Positions 1 through 7,608 of a stretch of 64,000 bases of DNA are shown piece by piece. The notes under the pieces are model-generated. The model ran no database searches. It saw only the letters and a list, made by a program, of their open reading frames with translations, and had not been told where the DNA came from. Position numbers and translations under genes: made by a program. This stretch comes from an uncultured Prevotella sp. (GTDB taxonomy: Bacteria > Bacteroidota > Bacteroidia > Bacteroidales > Bacteroidaceae): contig USEC01000007.1 of the NCBI GenBank assembly GCA_900553595.1, forward strand, positions 1 to 64,000, given 5' to 3'. Position 1 is the first letter of the stretch, and each line of letters begins with the position of its first letter.

Positions 1-200
1 TCCATCTTTTCCACATCTGGCATTTTGTAGGCAGACTGAATATAGATACGCTCACGGCCCTTGTTACAGACAAAATCTACTTCAAGTGTCACACGTTGTT
101 ATTGCCCTGCTTCATTCCTTATGCGATGAAAGATATTGCCAACATCGACAATCCATACACACATACGCATCTCATTGTAGATGACATTTATTTGAACCAA
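1..200 (-). pseudogene. Remnant of a DUF4143-type AAA ATPase, C-terminal part
   Basis: Read on the minus strand, this stretch gives an interrupted reading frame: VIYNEMR, then VDVG, RIRNEAGQ, a TAA stop at 99-101, then QRVTLEVDFVCNKG and IYIQSAYKMPDVEKM, running off the left edge. The order (IYNE-L-R, VDVG, EVDFV-NKG, YIQSA, DEEK-like) is the C-terminal nuclease-like part of the Bacteroidetes ATPases with an AAA_14 plus DUF4143 architecture. A second in-frame stop (TAG at 201-203) closes the frame upstream, and nothing resembling the ATPase domain is seen beyond it. I infer a decayed gene. The family assignment rests on recalled motif patterns. Confidence 0.6.
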
Positions 201-231
201 CTAAGTCAGTGTCATGCCCGACACACAAGGG

Positions 232-279
232 AGCGATATGGGCCTTTCCCTCCGGGGAGGACACCCATATCGCTTTTTT
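232..279 (+). terminator. Rho-independent terminator-like hairpin
   Basis: An 11-bp perfect stem (232-242 with 264-274) is followed by a run of six T on the plus strand. No plus-strand gene precedes it in the window, so its source transcript is unclear. Nothing else gene-like is visible between the ATPase remnant and the LRR gene. Confidence 0.55.
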
Positions 280-474
280 CATATCCTCATGCCACCACAG
301 ACCGGAAGAAGGAATGAGCAAGTGGGGAGAAAGCAAGTTCCGCATTGACACAAAGATAGCGCATTTTCCGTGCATAATGGCAAAAAACAGTCAGACAAGA
401 AGCATGACCATTGCTTTTATGTTAATTTTATGTTAAATAGAAAAACATAAAAAGATACAATCAAGCCTTTTGCC

Positions 475-482
475 TATATTTG
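475..482 (+). promoter_or_regulatory. Bacteroidetes -7 element upstream of the LRR gene
   Basis: TATATTTG fits the Bacteroidetes -7 consensus TAnnTTTG and lies 34 bases before the ATG at 517. No clear TTTG is found at the -33 position, so only half of the promoter is supported. Confidence 0.4.
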
Positions 483-516
483 CAGACAATGCAATAACCT
501 TTTAATTACTATTCAA

Positions 517-2148
517 ATGAGAAGAACTTTACTATTTTGTCTGATGGCCCTTTGCGCCATCACCTCGGCATTTGCGCAGACATCAAAGGATGTGCTGGCA
601 TTCCGATCGAAAACAGCCATCGTCTCAAGCACACTGATGAGCTCCGACGTGGAGCCGGTGGACGCCAAGCCACGCTTCGTGATGAAGGTTGCAGGAGCTG
701 CCGGAGCACCCATGGCATTCAGCGTAGCTGGAGTGGAGAACAAACTGTCGGTTATCATCGGTGACGGCGAACCGAAGGAATACACCGTATCGACGGACAT
801 CACGAAGCTCACGCCTATCACCATAAACACAACGGCTGAGAACCAGTCAGTGGTAATCGAGGGCGACCTGCTGGCAATCAACTGCAAGGGCAACAAGCTG
901 TCGGCCGTAGACTGCAGCTCTTCGGACAAGCTGGTGCTGCTCGACTGCTCGGAGAACCAGCTCGGACAGATGGACATCTCGGCGCTCACAAGCGCAAAGT
1001 ATGTCTATCTGATGAACAACAGCATCACGAATCTCATCACCGGAGAACTCCCGCTGCTTGAGGAACTGAACGTGTCATTCAACGGACTGACATCGGTTAA
1101 TCTGGCGAATTTCCCCGGACTCAAGGCACTGTCGGTGGACAATAACAAAATATCCAGCCTCTCCGTGGAGCAGAACACGAAGCTGGAAAAGCTCTACTGC
1201 AAGTCTAACAAGATTCAAGCACTGGACATCACGATGCTCCCAGGACTCAAGGAGCTGAGCGCTTCGGGCAACAGGCTTACCACCATCGATCTCTCGAAGA
1301 ACGAACAGCTTGAACTGCTCGCACTGAAAGACAACTCGCTGGAAAGCATAAACCTGGGCAACAATACGAAGCTCACGGAAATCAACGTAAACGAGAACAA
1401 GCTGAAAGCCATCGACCTGTCGAAATGTACAAATCTGGTGGAGCTATACTGCAACACTAACGAGCTGACCAAGCTTGACCTGGCTGCGAACAAGAGTCTG
1501 CAGATATTGAGCTGCGGCGACAACAAGCTCACCACCCTCAACGTGGAAGGAATGGAGGAACTCGAGAGTATGGCGGCTATGTATAACGAGCTGACTTCGG
1601 TGGATGTGAAGAACTGTCCTACACTGATGGCAGTCTCCCTCGACCACAACATGCTGAACGGACTGGACTTCACAGGCTGCAGCAGCCTCCGTCTCGTGGA
1701 CATATCCATCAACAAGTTCTCCACGGACAATGCCCTGAAGATGATCGCCACCCTGCCGGAACTCAACGAGGACGACATGGGATACATCATCTACTGGAAC
1801 AAGGAGGAATACCCCGACGATGAAGAGGGCAACGAGTTTGACTATTCCCTCTACAAAAAGGCAGGCGAGAAGTATTGGATTACGATGAACGGCGAATCGG
1901 AGCCGCTCTCGGTAAACAACGCCACTATCGGCGGCAACGCCGGAAACATTCTGGCAATGGCTGCCGGCAAGCTGATAATCAAGGGCGGATACACGGACGC
2001 ACAGATTGTTTCGGCAACCGGCCAGACCATGGCAAGACTCCATGGCGAAAGGGAGATAAACCTCACACAGTTTGCCGACGGCATCTATATCATCAAGATA
2101 AACGCCAACGGCAAGAAGTCAACGGCAAAGTTCATCGTAAAACGATAA
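517..2148 (+). CDS. Secreted leucine-rich repeat protein with T9SS C-terminal sorting domain
   Basis: A 543-aa protein with an N-terminal signal peptide (residues 1-20, ending AFAQ). About a dozen 20-23-residue leucine-rich repeats of the type L-x-x-L-x-C-x-x-N-x-L-x-x-L-D fill residues 115-400. The last ~75 residues (from about 468) form a compact beta-rich tail with GQTMARL and FADGIYIIKI, typical of the type A T9SS sorting domain (Por secretion tail). The protein is therefore probably exported through the type IX system, whose core operon lies 5-11 kb away, and anchored at or released from the cell surface. LRR proteins of this sort commonly bind other proteins, but no partner can be named. 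The ATG at 517 is chosen because the signal peptide starts there. Confidence 0.85.
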   Translation: MRRTLLFCLMALCAITSAFAQTSKDVLAFRSKTAIVSSTLMSSDVEPVDAKPRFVMKVAGAAGAPMAFSVAGVENKLSVIIGDGEPKEYTVSTDITKLTPITINTTAENQSVVIEGDLLAINCKGNKLSAVDCSSSDKLVLLDCSENQLGQMDISALTSAKYVYLMNNSITNLITGELPLLEELNVSFNGLTSVNLANFPGLKALSVDNNKISSLSVEQNTKLEKLYCKSNKIQALDITMLPGLKELSASGNRLTTIDLSKNEQLELLALKDNSLESINLGNNTKLTEINVNENKLKAIDLSKCTNLVELYCNTNELTKLDLAANKSLQILSCGDNKLTTLNVEGMEELESMAAMYNELTSVDVKNCPTLMAVSLDHNMLNGLDFTGCSSLRLVDISINKFSTDNALKMIATLPELNEDDMGYIIYWNKEEYPDDEEGNEFDYSLYKKAGEKYWITMNGESEPLSVNNATIGGNAGNILAMAAGKLIIKGGYTDAQIVSATGQTMARLHGEREINLTQFADGIYIIKINANGKKSTAKFIVKR

Positions 2149-2194
2149 CACGAAAATGATTACCGGCAAATTGAAATAAAAAGGAAAATACAGC

Positions 2195-2243
2195 GATTAT
2201 TTACCCAAAACTAACTCTGCGGTATAGATTTGGGTAAATAATC
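2195..2243. terminator. Hairpin downstream of the LRR gene
   Basis: A 15-bp perfect inverted repeat (2195-2209 with 2229-2243, GATTATTTACCCAAA) lies 46 bases after the LRR stop. No long T run follows, so it is a probable transcript-end hairpin rather than a textbook terminator. Confidence 0.45.
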
Positions 2244-2338
2244 AGCCTTAATTTCATTGACACTCTCTGACGGGTGAGTATTGGATGCAAAGGCAGTACG
2301 CTTCTGATTTGAGCAGTTTATTTGGCGGAAAAGAACGG

Positions 2339-2380
2339 AAAAAGCGGTATAGGAATCTTGTCATACAATTCCTATACCGC
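2339..2380 (-). terminator. Terminator of the DUF2795 gene
   Basis: A 13-bp perfect stem (2344-2356 with 2368-2380) is followed on the minus strand by a TTTTT run. It lies 45 bases beyond the stop of the minus-strand gene ending at 2425. Confidence 0.75.
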
Positions 2381-2424
2381 TTATATTCAATGCTTCAAGC
2401 TATACTGGATAGCTGTTTAAGCTG

Positions 2425-2646
2425 TTAGTATTCGTCCTCGTTGAAGAGGAAGTCCTCCTTTGTGGGGTAGTCGGGCCAGAGGTCTTCGATGCTGTCATAT
2501 ACTTCGCCTTCGTCTTCTATTTCCTGAAGGTTCTCGAGCACTTCGAGCGGTGCTCCGGAACGCATTGCGTAGTCGATGAGTTCTTCCTTTGTTGCTGGCC
2601 AGGGAGCGTCTTCAAGCTTCGAAGCCAATTCAAGTGTCCAATACAT
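2425..2646 (-). CDS. DUF2795 domain-containing small protein
   Basis: A 73-aa acidic protein. The N-terminal half (MYWTLELASKLEDAPWPATK, then a helix ending RSGAPLEVLENLQ) matches the short helical DUF2795-type proteins common in Bacteroidetes. The C-terminal half is rich in Glu and Asp (YDSIEDLWPDYPTKEDF). It has no signal peptide or membrane segment, so it is probably cytoplasmic. No biochemical role is known to me. It appears monocistronic: a promoter candidate lies at 2939-2970 and a strong terminator follows the stop. The family name is recalled from sequence pattern. Confidence 0.8.
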   Translation of the reverse strand: MYWTLELASKLEDAPWPATKEELIDYAMRSGAPLEVLENLQEIEDEGEVYDSIEDLWPDYPTKEDFLFNEDEY

Positions 2647-2959
2647 AGTGTTAAATTTAATGTTTAAGCTTCGCTTGTCTGCGGCGTGCCTTTTCGTGGT
2701 TTGGTCGGGTGGAACGTGGAGACTGCCTTTTGCTCCCGGCGTTGTGGCAACTGCTTGTGGGGGCTGATGTCTTTTCCAGTTCGCTTGCCCGGCGTTTGCT
2801 GACGGCAGGCTGAAAACGTGCGAGGCTTGTGTTTAATACAGTTATTTTCTTTCTTTTATGTATGGGGTGTATGGTTTTTGTGTGCCTTTCGGCACGTTGC
2901 CGCCTTGTGCGGCTGTGGATATGCAGTTTATCCAATTGCAAAAATAATCGGAATTCGTT
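2647..2959 (-). other. Long leader/intergenic stretch, no convincing gene
   Basis: These 313 bases separate the adenosyltransferase gene from the DUF2795 gene. A minus-strand open frame at 2657-2941 encodes a very basic, low-complexity peptide with no recognisable motif; I treat it as chance. If the promoter at 2939-2970 is real, most of the stretch is a long 5' untranslated leader of the DUF2795 mRNA. Confidence 0.4.
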
Positions 2960-2970
2960 TTATTTGCAAG
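2939..2970 (-). promoter_or_regulatory. Bacteroidetes-type promoter candidate for the DUF2795 gene
   Basis: On the minus strand CTTG is followed after 20 bases by TATTTTTG, fitting TTG / TAnnTTTG. It straddles the 3' end of the adenosyltransferase gene and would give a leader of about 285 bases. Confidence 0.4.
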
Positions 2971-3505
2971 AAATATATAGTTTTTTTTCGGGTGTTTCCG
3001 TAATAAAGTTTAAATTCATTGCTAAAATGAAAAAATAATCGGAAAGGCGGTTGAGATAGCGCAGTATGAGCGGCTCAATGTCGTATTTGTGCGACAGTTC
3101 CACCACTGTGCGTTCTGCCCTGCGGCACACGGCGCGGCAGATGTGGCTCTGTGCGGCTGCCTGACAGCCTCCGGGGAGGATGAACGTGTCGGGAGGCGGT
3201 GTCTGTTGCTGCAGCCGGTCGATGGCTTGTTCCAGGCGTTCGAGGTCGGCGTCGCCCACGCGTTCGGTTGCCGACGCTGCCGATGCCGGCATGCGTGTGC
3301 CCATGAGGAAGATGTGCCGCTGTGTGAGCAACAGCAGTTCGTGGTCGGGTCCCTGCGGCATTAGCGCGAGCAGCAGTCCTATGTGGCAGTTGAGTTCGTC
3401 GGTGTCGCCGCATGCGCTGACGCGCAGGTCGGTCTTCTCTACGCGCTCGCCGCCGCAGATGCTTGTCCTGCCGGTGTCGCCTCCTTTGGTGTATAGCTTT
3501 GTCAT
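2960..3505 (-). CDS. Cob(I)yrinic acid a,c-diamide adenosyltransferase (PduO type)
   Basis: A 181-aa ATP:corrinoid adenosyltransferase, which transfers the adenosyl group of ATP to cob(I)alamin to form coenzyme B12. Family signatures are clear: N-terminal TKGGDTGRTS (ATP binding, residues 6-15), RVSACGDTDELN near residue 28, RAVCRRAERTV around 124-134, and LNRLSDYFFILA near the C-terminus. Length is normal for the PduO family. It starts 3 bases after the stop of the upstream gene (3509-4102), so the two are probably co-transcribed. No cobalamin riboswitch is visible upstream. Confidence 0.9.
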   Translation of the reverse strand: MTKLYTKGGDTGRTSICGGERVEKTDLRVSACGDTDELNCHIGLLLALMPQGPDHELLLLTQRHIFLMGTRMPASAASATERVGDADLERLEQAIDRLQQQTPPPDTFILPGGCQAAAQSHICRAVCRRAERTVVELSHKYDIEPLILRYLNRLSDYFFILAMNLNFITETPEKKLYISCK

Positions 3506-3508
3506 AAT

Positions 3509-4102
3509 TCAGAAGTTCACGATGTGGTTCTGCTTGTAGCGTCTTGTGTCGAAGAACGCTATGCCGCAATAGTACAGGTCGTAGCTCACGCTCACCGCCT
3601 TGCTTTCCGTGCATAGCTGCCAGAGACGGCGTGCGGCGGTGTCGCGCTTTATGTCCTCTATTATGAGGACGGTGTCGCTGTCTGCGTGTGCGAGAATTTC
3701 GCCGAAGGTGCCGTCGGCGTCGCCGGCGTCGCCCACCCGTATGAAACGCCATGTTTCCCCGCTGTCTGCCGTGCTGCCGCCGGTGTGCTCTGCCACTTGT
3801 GTGGCGTGGCATCCGTGGTGTATGTATTGGCGCTGGAGGGTGCCGGCGGTGCCGAAGCTCACGAGTGTGGGTGCCTGGCAGAAGTTGGCGAGGCGCAGAT
3901 AGAGTTCACCCATCTTGCGCTCGTGCCACTGCATCCGTGGGTGCTTGCGGCGCATTCTGGCATAGGCGTAGTAGGGGTAGTGCTCGCTCACGACATAGCG
4001 GATGAACCGGTAGGCCGAGGGCGACTGCACTCCGAAGCCTCTGCTGTGTGGCATTCGTGCAATCCAGACTGCGATGCGTGTGATGATGCTGACTGGTTTC
4101 AT
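3509..4102 (-). CDS. Conserved Bacteroidetes protein, probable class I SAM methyltransferase-like fold
   Basis: A 197-aa protein. The N-terminus (HSRGFGVQSPSAYRFIRYV, then YYAYARMRR) is the conserved start of a Bacteroidetes family annotated as SAM-dependent methyltransferase (established pattern: HG-H-SPFAF, then YYAYE). A degenerate Rossmann-like segment follows (PTLVSFGTAGTLQRQYI, residues ~76-92), where the usual glycine-rich SAM loop is only partly kept, and VLIIEDIKRD sits at motif IV. It may have lost catalysis. It is first in an operon with the adenosyltransferase. The promoter at 4109-4140 would place the transcription start almost at the ATG. Confidence 0.65.
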   Translation of the reverse strand: MKPVSIITRIAVWIARMPHSRGFGVQSPSAYRFIRYVVSEHYPYYAYARMRRKHPRMQWHERKMGELYLRLANFCQAPTLVSFGTAGTLQRQYIHHGCHATQVAEHTGGSTADSGETWRFIRVGDAGDADGTFGEILAHADSDTVLIIEDIKRDTAARRLWQLCTESKAVSVSYDLYYCGIAFFDTRRYKQNHIVNF

Positions 4103-4108
4103 GTATTA

Positions 4109-4140
4109 CAAAGTTATGCTTTTTTATTGGAAAAGCGCAA
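4109..4140 (-). promoter_or_regulatory. Promoter of the methyltransferase-like/adenosyltransferase operon
   Basis: On the minus strand TTG (4138-4140) and TAACTTTG (4109-4116) are separated by 21 bases, a good Bacteroidetes promoter. The -7 element ends only 6 bases before the ATG at 4102, so the transcript would be nearly leaderless. Confidence 0.6.
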
Positions 4141-4170
4141 CTTTGCTGCTTAAAATCTTATAAAACAAAA

Positions 4171-4205
4171 AAGACGAGTGTGGAATTCACATTCGTCTTT
4201 CGTTG
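4171..4205 (-). terminator. Terminator of tRNA-Val
   Basis: On the minus strand, directly after the tRNA, a 10-bp stem with one mismatch (4191-4200 with 4171-4180, AATT loop region) is followed by a TTTTTT run. Confidence 0.75.
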
Positions 4206-4280
4206 TGGGCGTTGACGGATTCGAACCGCCGACCCTCTGCTTGTAAGGCAGATGCTCTAAACCAGCTGAGCTAAACGCCC
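4206..4280 (-). tRNA. tRNA-Val (anticodon TAC)
   Basis: The minus strand folds as a complete 75-nt cloverleaf: acceptor stem GGGCGTT/AACGCCC with discriminator A, D-arm TAGCTCAGCTGGT, anticodon stem TCTGC/GCAGA around loop CTTACAA (anticodon TAC, reading GUA and related Val codons), and T-arm GGCGGTTCGAATCCGTC. The CCA end is not encoded. A terminator follows immediately, so it is probably a single-gene transcript. Confidence 0.96.
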
Positions 4281-4422
4281 GTTAGAGTTGGTTGCTCTAA
4301 GCGGATGCAAAGGTAGTGAAGATTTTGGTTTTGTGCAAATAAACGGGTGTGTTTTTGTGGAATTTTAACAAATAAAGGTGTATTGTGTCTTCGGTCGGTG
4401 CGGGTGTGTATTCCGTGGTTTT

Positions 4423-4506
4423 GCAAACAAGGCTTCTTTGCATTGTAAACAAGGCTTGTTTGTAACGCAAAGAAGGCTCCTTTGCGATGCAAAGAAGCCT
4501 TCTTTT
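4423..4506. repeat. Modular intergenic repeat array A (four ~22-bp modules)
   Basis: Four modules of the ACAAGGCTTCTTT type: AAACAAGGCTTCTTTG, AAACAAGGCTTGTTTG, CAAAGAAGGCTCCTTTG and CAAAGAAGCCTTCTTT, each followed by about 6-7 variable bases. The first two and last two are in opposite orientations. The array lies 49 bases past the priA stop and 143 bases upstream of tRNA-Val. Confidence 0.9.
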
Positions 4507-4554
4507 CAGTGTGGGTGTAAGTCGTTGGTTTTCAATGGGCGGCGTGCGGTGTTT

Positions 4555-6828
4555 TCAATAGGGGTCGATGTCGAAATAGATGGTGAGGGCGCCGTTGCGC
4601 CTGTCGGCCATGACTGCTGTCTGCACCTGCCGCAGGAAGTCGCGCACTTTGGGCAGGCTGATGCCTGGTTCGAGCTTTATCATTATCTTGCGTATGCTCT
4701 GTGTCTTCACTCTTGCTACTGCGGGCTTGTCGGGACCGAGCACCCTTTCTGCCAGTGCTGTGCGCAGGCGTGCGGCGAACTCTATGGCTGCCGACTCCAC
4801 TGTGTGCTCGTCGCGGTGGCGCAGATAGACATAGATGAGGCGTGTGAAGGGTGGGTAGTGGAATGTGCGTCGCTCCTCGGTGAGGTCGCGGCAGAATCCT
4901 TCGAAGTCGTTCTCCACTATCTGGCGTATCACGGGCAGTTCCTTGTTCTTGGTCTGCAGCATGACGAGTCCGCGTCTGCCTTTGCGTCCTGCCCTTCCGC
5001 TCACTTGCGACATCATCATGAATGCGTGTTCGTAGGCACGGAAGTCGGGGTAGTTGAGCATGGAGTCGGCGTCGAGGATTCCCACGAGGCTCACGTTGTC
5101 GAAGTCGAGTCCCTTGCTTATCATCTGTGTGCCTATGAGTATGTCGGTGCGTCCGCGTGCGAAGTCGCTTATTATGCGGTCGTAGGCGTTGCGCGAGCGT
5201 GTGGTGTCGAGGTCCATGCGTGCTATGCGTGCTTCGGGGAATATCGCGCTTATGCGGTCTTCTATCTTTTCGGTGCCGTAGCCTCGCCCCATGAGTTCGG
5301 TGCTTTCGCAGCACGGGCATTTCGTGGGCACGGCGTAGGTGTAGCCGCAGTAGTGGCAGGTGAGCATGTTCATGCTGCGGTGATAGGTGAGACTCACGTC
5401 GCAGTTCTTGCATTTCGGCACCCATCCGCATGCCTTGCATTCCGTCGTCGGGGCGAATCCGCGGCGGTTCTGGAACAGTATCACCTGGCGGTGCTCGCCG
5501 AGTGCTGTGCGCATGGCTGCGAGGAGGTCGGGCGAGAAGGGTCCGTTCATCATCTTGCGGTGGCGCAGGTCCTTGGTGTCGATGACGCGTATTTCGGGCA
5601 GTGCAATGTCGTTGAAGCGTGTCGTGAGTCGCACGAGTCCGTATTTGCCGGTGAGGGCGTTGTGGTAGCTCTCCATCGAGGGCGTGGCTGTGCCGAGTAG
5701 CACTTTCGCATTGTCGTACATCTGTGCGAGGATGATGGCTGCGGAGCGTGCGTGGTAGCGTGGGGCGGGGTCCTGCTGCTTGAATGAGGTCTCGTGTTCC
5801 TCGTCGATGATGACGAGTCCGAGGCGGCTGAAAGGCAGGAACACTGCGCTGCGTGCACCAAGAATCACGTCGTAGGGTGTGTCGGAGAGTTGCTTTTTCC
5901 ATATCTCCACACGCTCGGCGTCGCTGTATTTGGAGTGGTAGATGCCCAGACGGTCGCCGAAGACACGTTGCAGCCGCTTCGTTATCTGCACGGTGAGGGC
6001 GATTTCGGGCAACAAATAGAGCACCTGCTTGCCTTCGTCGATGGCTTTTGCGATGAGGTGGATGTAGATTTCTGTCTTACCGCTGGATGTGACTCCGTGC
6101 AGCAGCGTCACGTTGTGGTTCTGGAACGATGCGTTTATGCCGTCGTATGCCTGCTGCTGTGCCTCGCTTAGTGTGGGGATGTTCTCCGTGTGCGTGCGTC
6201 CGGTGGTGTTGAAGCGTCCCACTTCGCGCTCGTAGGTCTCGAGAAACTTGCGCTTCACGAGCTCGCGCAGGACGGCTATGTTGGCGTTGCTGGTGTTCTG
6301 CAGCTCGTCGTAAGCCACTTCTGCCACGGGGACGACGGGTGCGCCGCCGCTGATGGTGTCCCAGTGGGAGAGCGAGAGGTAGGTGGCGAACACCTTCTGC
6401 TGCATCCTTGCGCGTGAGAGCATACCCATTGCCAGTTGCATGGCGTTCTCGTCGCGCAGGTTTTCGGGCAGCCTTACGCAGCGTTCCGTCTTCGGGCGGT
6501 AGCCGTCCTCGGCTTTCAGTCCGGCAGGCAGTGCCGCTTTATAGACATCGCCGAGCGGCGCCATGTAGTAGTCGGCTATCCATTGCCACAACTTCAACTG
6601 TCGCTCCAAGAGCACTGGGGTGTCGTCCATGATGCCGATTATTTCCTTTGTCTCGAAGTCGGGCTTGTCGTCGTGTATGCGCAATGCCATCGCCGTGTAG
6701 GTCTTGCTGCGTCCCAGGGGTACGAGCACGCGTATTCCCGGCAACACCTTCGGTGCGAGGGTGTCGGCGATGCTGTATGTAAAGGTGCCGTCAAGAGGCA
6801 GTGGGAGTATTACATCGATGTAGCGCAT
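4555..6828 (-). CDS. priA: Primosomal protein N' (PriA helicase)
   Basis: A 757-aa superfamily 2 helicase that reloads the replisome at stalled forks. In order: an N-terminal DNA-binding domain (1-100, starting YIDVILPLPLDGTFTYSI), Walker A GVTSSGKTEIY (245-255), DEEH box (342-345), motif III GTATPS (379-384), a two-zinc cluster with eight cysteines (C464, C467, C473, C476, C491, C494, C504, C507), motif V GTQMISKGLDFDNV (566-579) and motif VI QVSGRAGRKGR (608-618). All key residues are present and the length is normal. It lies downstream of the T9SS operon on the same strand, 116 bases after the barrel gene, and may be read from that transcript. Confidence 0.96.
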   Translation of the reverse strand: MRYIDVILPLPLDGTFTYSIADTLAPKVLPGIRVLVPLGRSKTYTAMALRIHDDKPDFETKEIIGIMDDTPVLLERQLKLWQWIADYYMAPLGDVYKAALPAGLKAEDGYRPKTERCVRLPENLRDENAMQLAMGMLSRARMQQKVFATYLSLSHWDTISGGAPVVPVAEVAYDELQNTSNANIAVLRELVKRKFLETYEREVGRFNTTGRTHTENIPTLSEAQQQAYDGINASFQNHNVTLLHGVTSSGKTEIYIHLIAKAIDEGKQVLYLLPEIALTVQITKRLQRVFGDRLGIYHSKYSDAERVEIWKKQLSDTPYDVILGARSAVFLPFSRLGLVIIDEEHETSFKQQDPAPRYHARSAAIILAQMYDNAKVLLGTATPSMESYHNALTGKYGLVRLTTRFNDIALPEIRVIDTKDLRHRKMMNGPFSPDLLAAMRTALGEHRQVILFQNRRGFAPTTECKACGWVPKCKNCDVSLTYHRSMNMLTCHYCGYTYAVPTKCPCCESTELMGRGYGTEKIEDRISAIFPEARIARMDLDTTRSRNAYDRIISDFARGRTDILIGTQMISKGLDFDNVSLVGILDADSMLNYPDFRAYEHAFMMMSQVSGRAGRKGRRGLVMLQTKNKELPVIRQIVENDFEGFCRDLTEERRTFHYPPFTRLIYVYLRHRDEHTVESAAIEFAARLRTALAERVLGPDKPAVARVKTQSIRKIMIKLEPGISLPKVRDFLRQVQTAVMADRRNGALTIYFDIDPY

Positions 6829-6944
6829 GATGGAAAGGGTATGAAAAATGGGCTTTCCTGCCGTCGCTTCACATTGCTGACAGAGTCGTTGTGGTATGCA
6901 GCAATGGGTTGCGTCCGACGGGAAAACCCATCAGTTGTTGTCGT

Positions 6945-7577
6945 TTAGAAATAGTAGGCGAGGGCAATCTGCCATGCGCTGGTGCGTCCGTCGGATGCCT
7001 TGAGGCCGTCCCATGCGCTGCTTAACGCGCTACCCACGGTCACATCGCCGGTCTTTCCGCATGCTATGTTGTAGTTGGCAGACACCTGCAGGTGATTGAG
7101 GGCCATAACACCGAGACCTACATTGACGCTGAAGTTCGACGATTTGAGGTTCCAGTTGGCAGCAACATCCTTGTACAGTTCCTGTGTCTTGTCGCCCACG
7201 TTGAATCCGAACTGAGGTCCGGCAAAGAAGAAAATGCTTGCCGCGCTGCCCAGACCGATGCCGTAACGGAGGTTGATGGGCACGTTGATGGACTGCGACT
7301 TGATGGTGTTGCTCTCCACATCGCCCACTTTCATCTTGGCTTCACGCTGGTCGTAGAGTGCCGAAGCGTCGATGCCCAGACCCACAACGGGAAGGGTGAA
7401 CTTCACTGTGGGGCCTATGAAGAAGCCGGCACGGTTGCTCGCGTCGAGCACATCCTTGTTGAAACTCATACTTGTCACGTTGGCACCGCCCTTGAGACCG
7501 AACTGAATCTGGGCCTGGACTGCTGTCGTGCAGAACACTGACATGGCCAAAACTGCTGTTGCAAAAAACTTTTTCAT
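6945..7577 (-). CDS. Outer-membrane beta-barrel protein, last gene next to the T9SS operon
   Basis: A 210-aa protein with a signal peptide (1-22, ending VQAQ). The mature protein opens with IQFGLKGGANVTSMSF, the typical first strand of the Bacteroidetes outer-membrane beta-barrel domain (OMP_b-brl type, as in PorT-like proteins). Alternating hydrophobic strands follow, and the last residues WQIALAYYF end in an aromatic, as expected for BAM insertion. It starts 31 bases after gldN on the same strand, so it may be co-expressed with the secretion machinery. Whether it is a functional T9SS part such as PorT or an unrelated barrel cannot be settled from sequence alone. Confidence 0.8.
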   Translation of the reverse strand: MKKFFATAVLAMSVFCTTAVQAQIQFGLKGGANVTSMSFNKDVLDASNRAGFFIGPTVKFTLPVVGLGIDASALYDQREAKMKVGDVESNTIKSQSINVPINLRYGIGLGSAASIFFFAGPQFGFNVGDKTQELYKDVAANWNLKSSNFSVNVGLGVMALNHLQVSANYNIACGKTGDVTVGSALSSAWDGLKASDGRTSAWQIALAYYF

Positions 7578-7608
7578 AATAATTATAGTTGGTGTTGTTA
7601 TTCGGAAA

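Noticed and set aside
2657..2941. A 94-residue basic protein on the minus strand
   Set aside because: Low complexity, no motif, no own promoter distinct from the DUF2795 leader.
4532..5902. Long Arg/His/Thr-rich minus-strand frame
   Set aside because: It overlaps priA in another frame on the same strand and has no domain; priA is complete.
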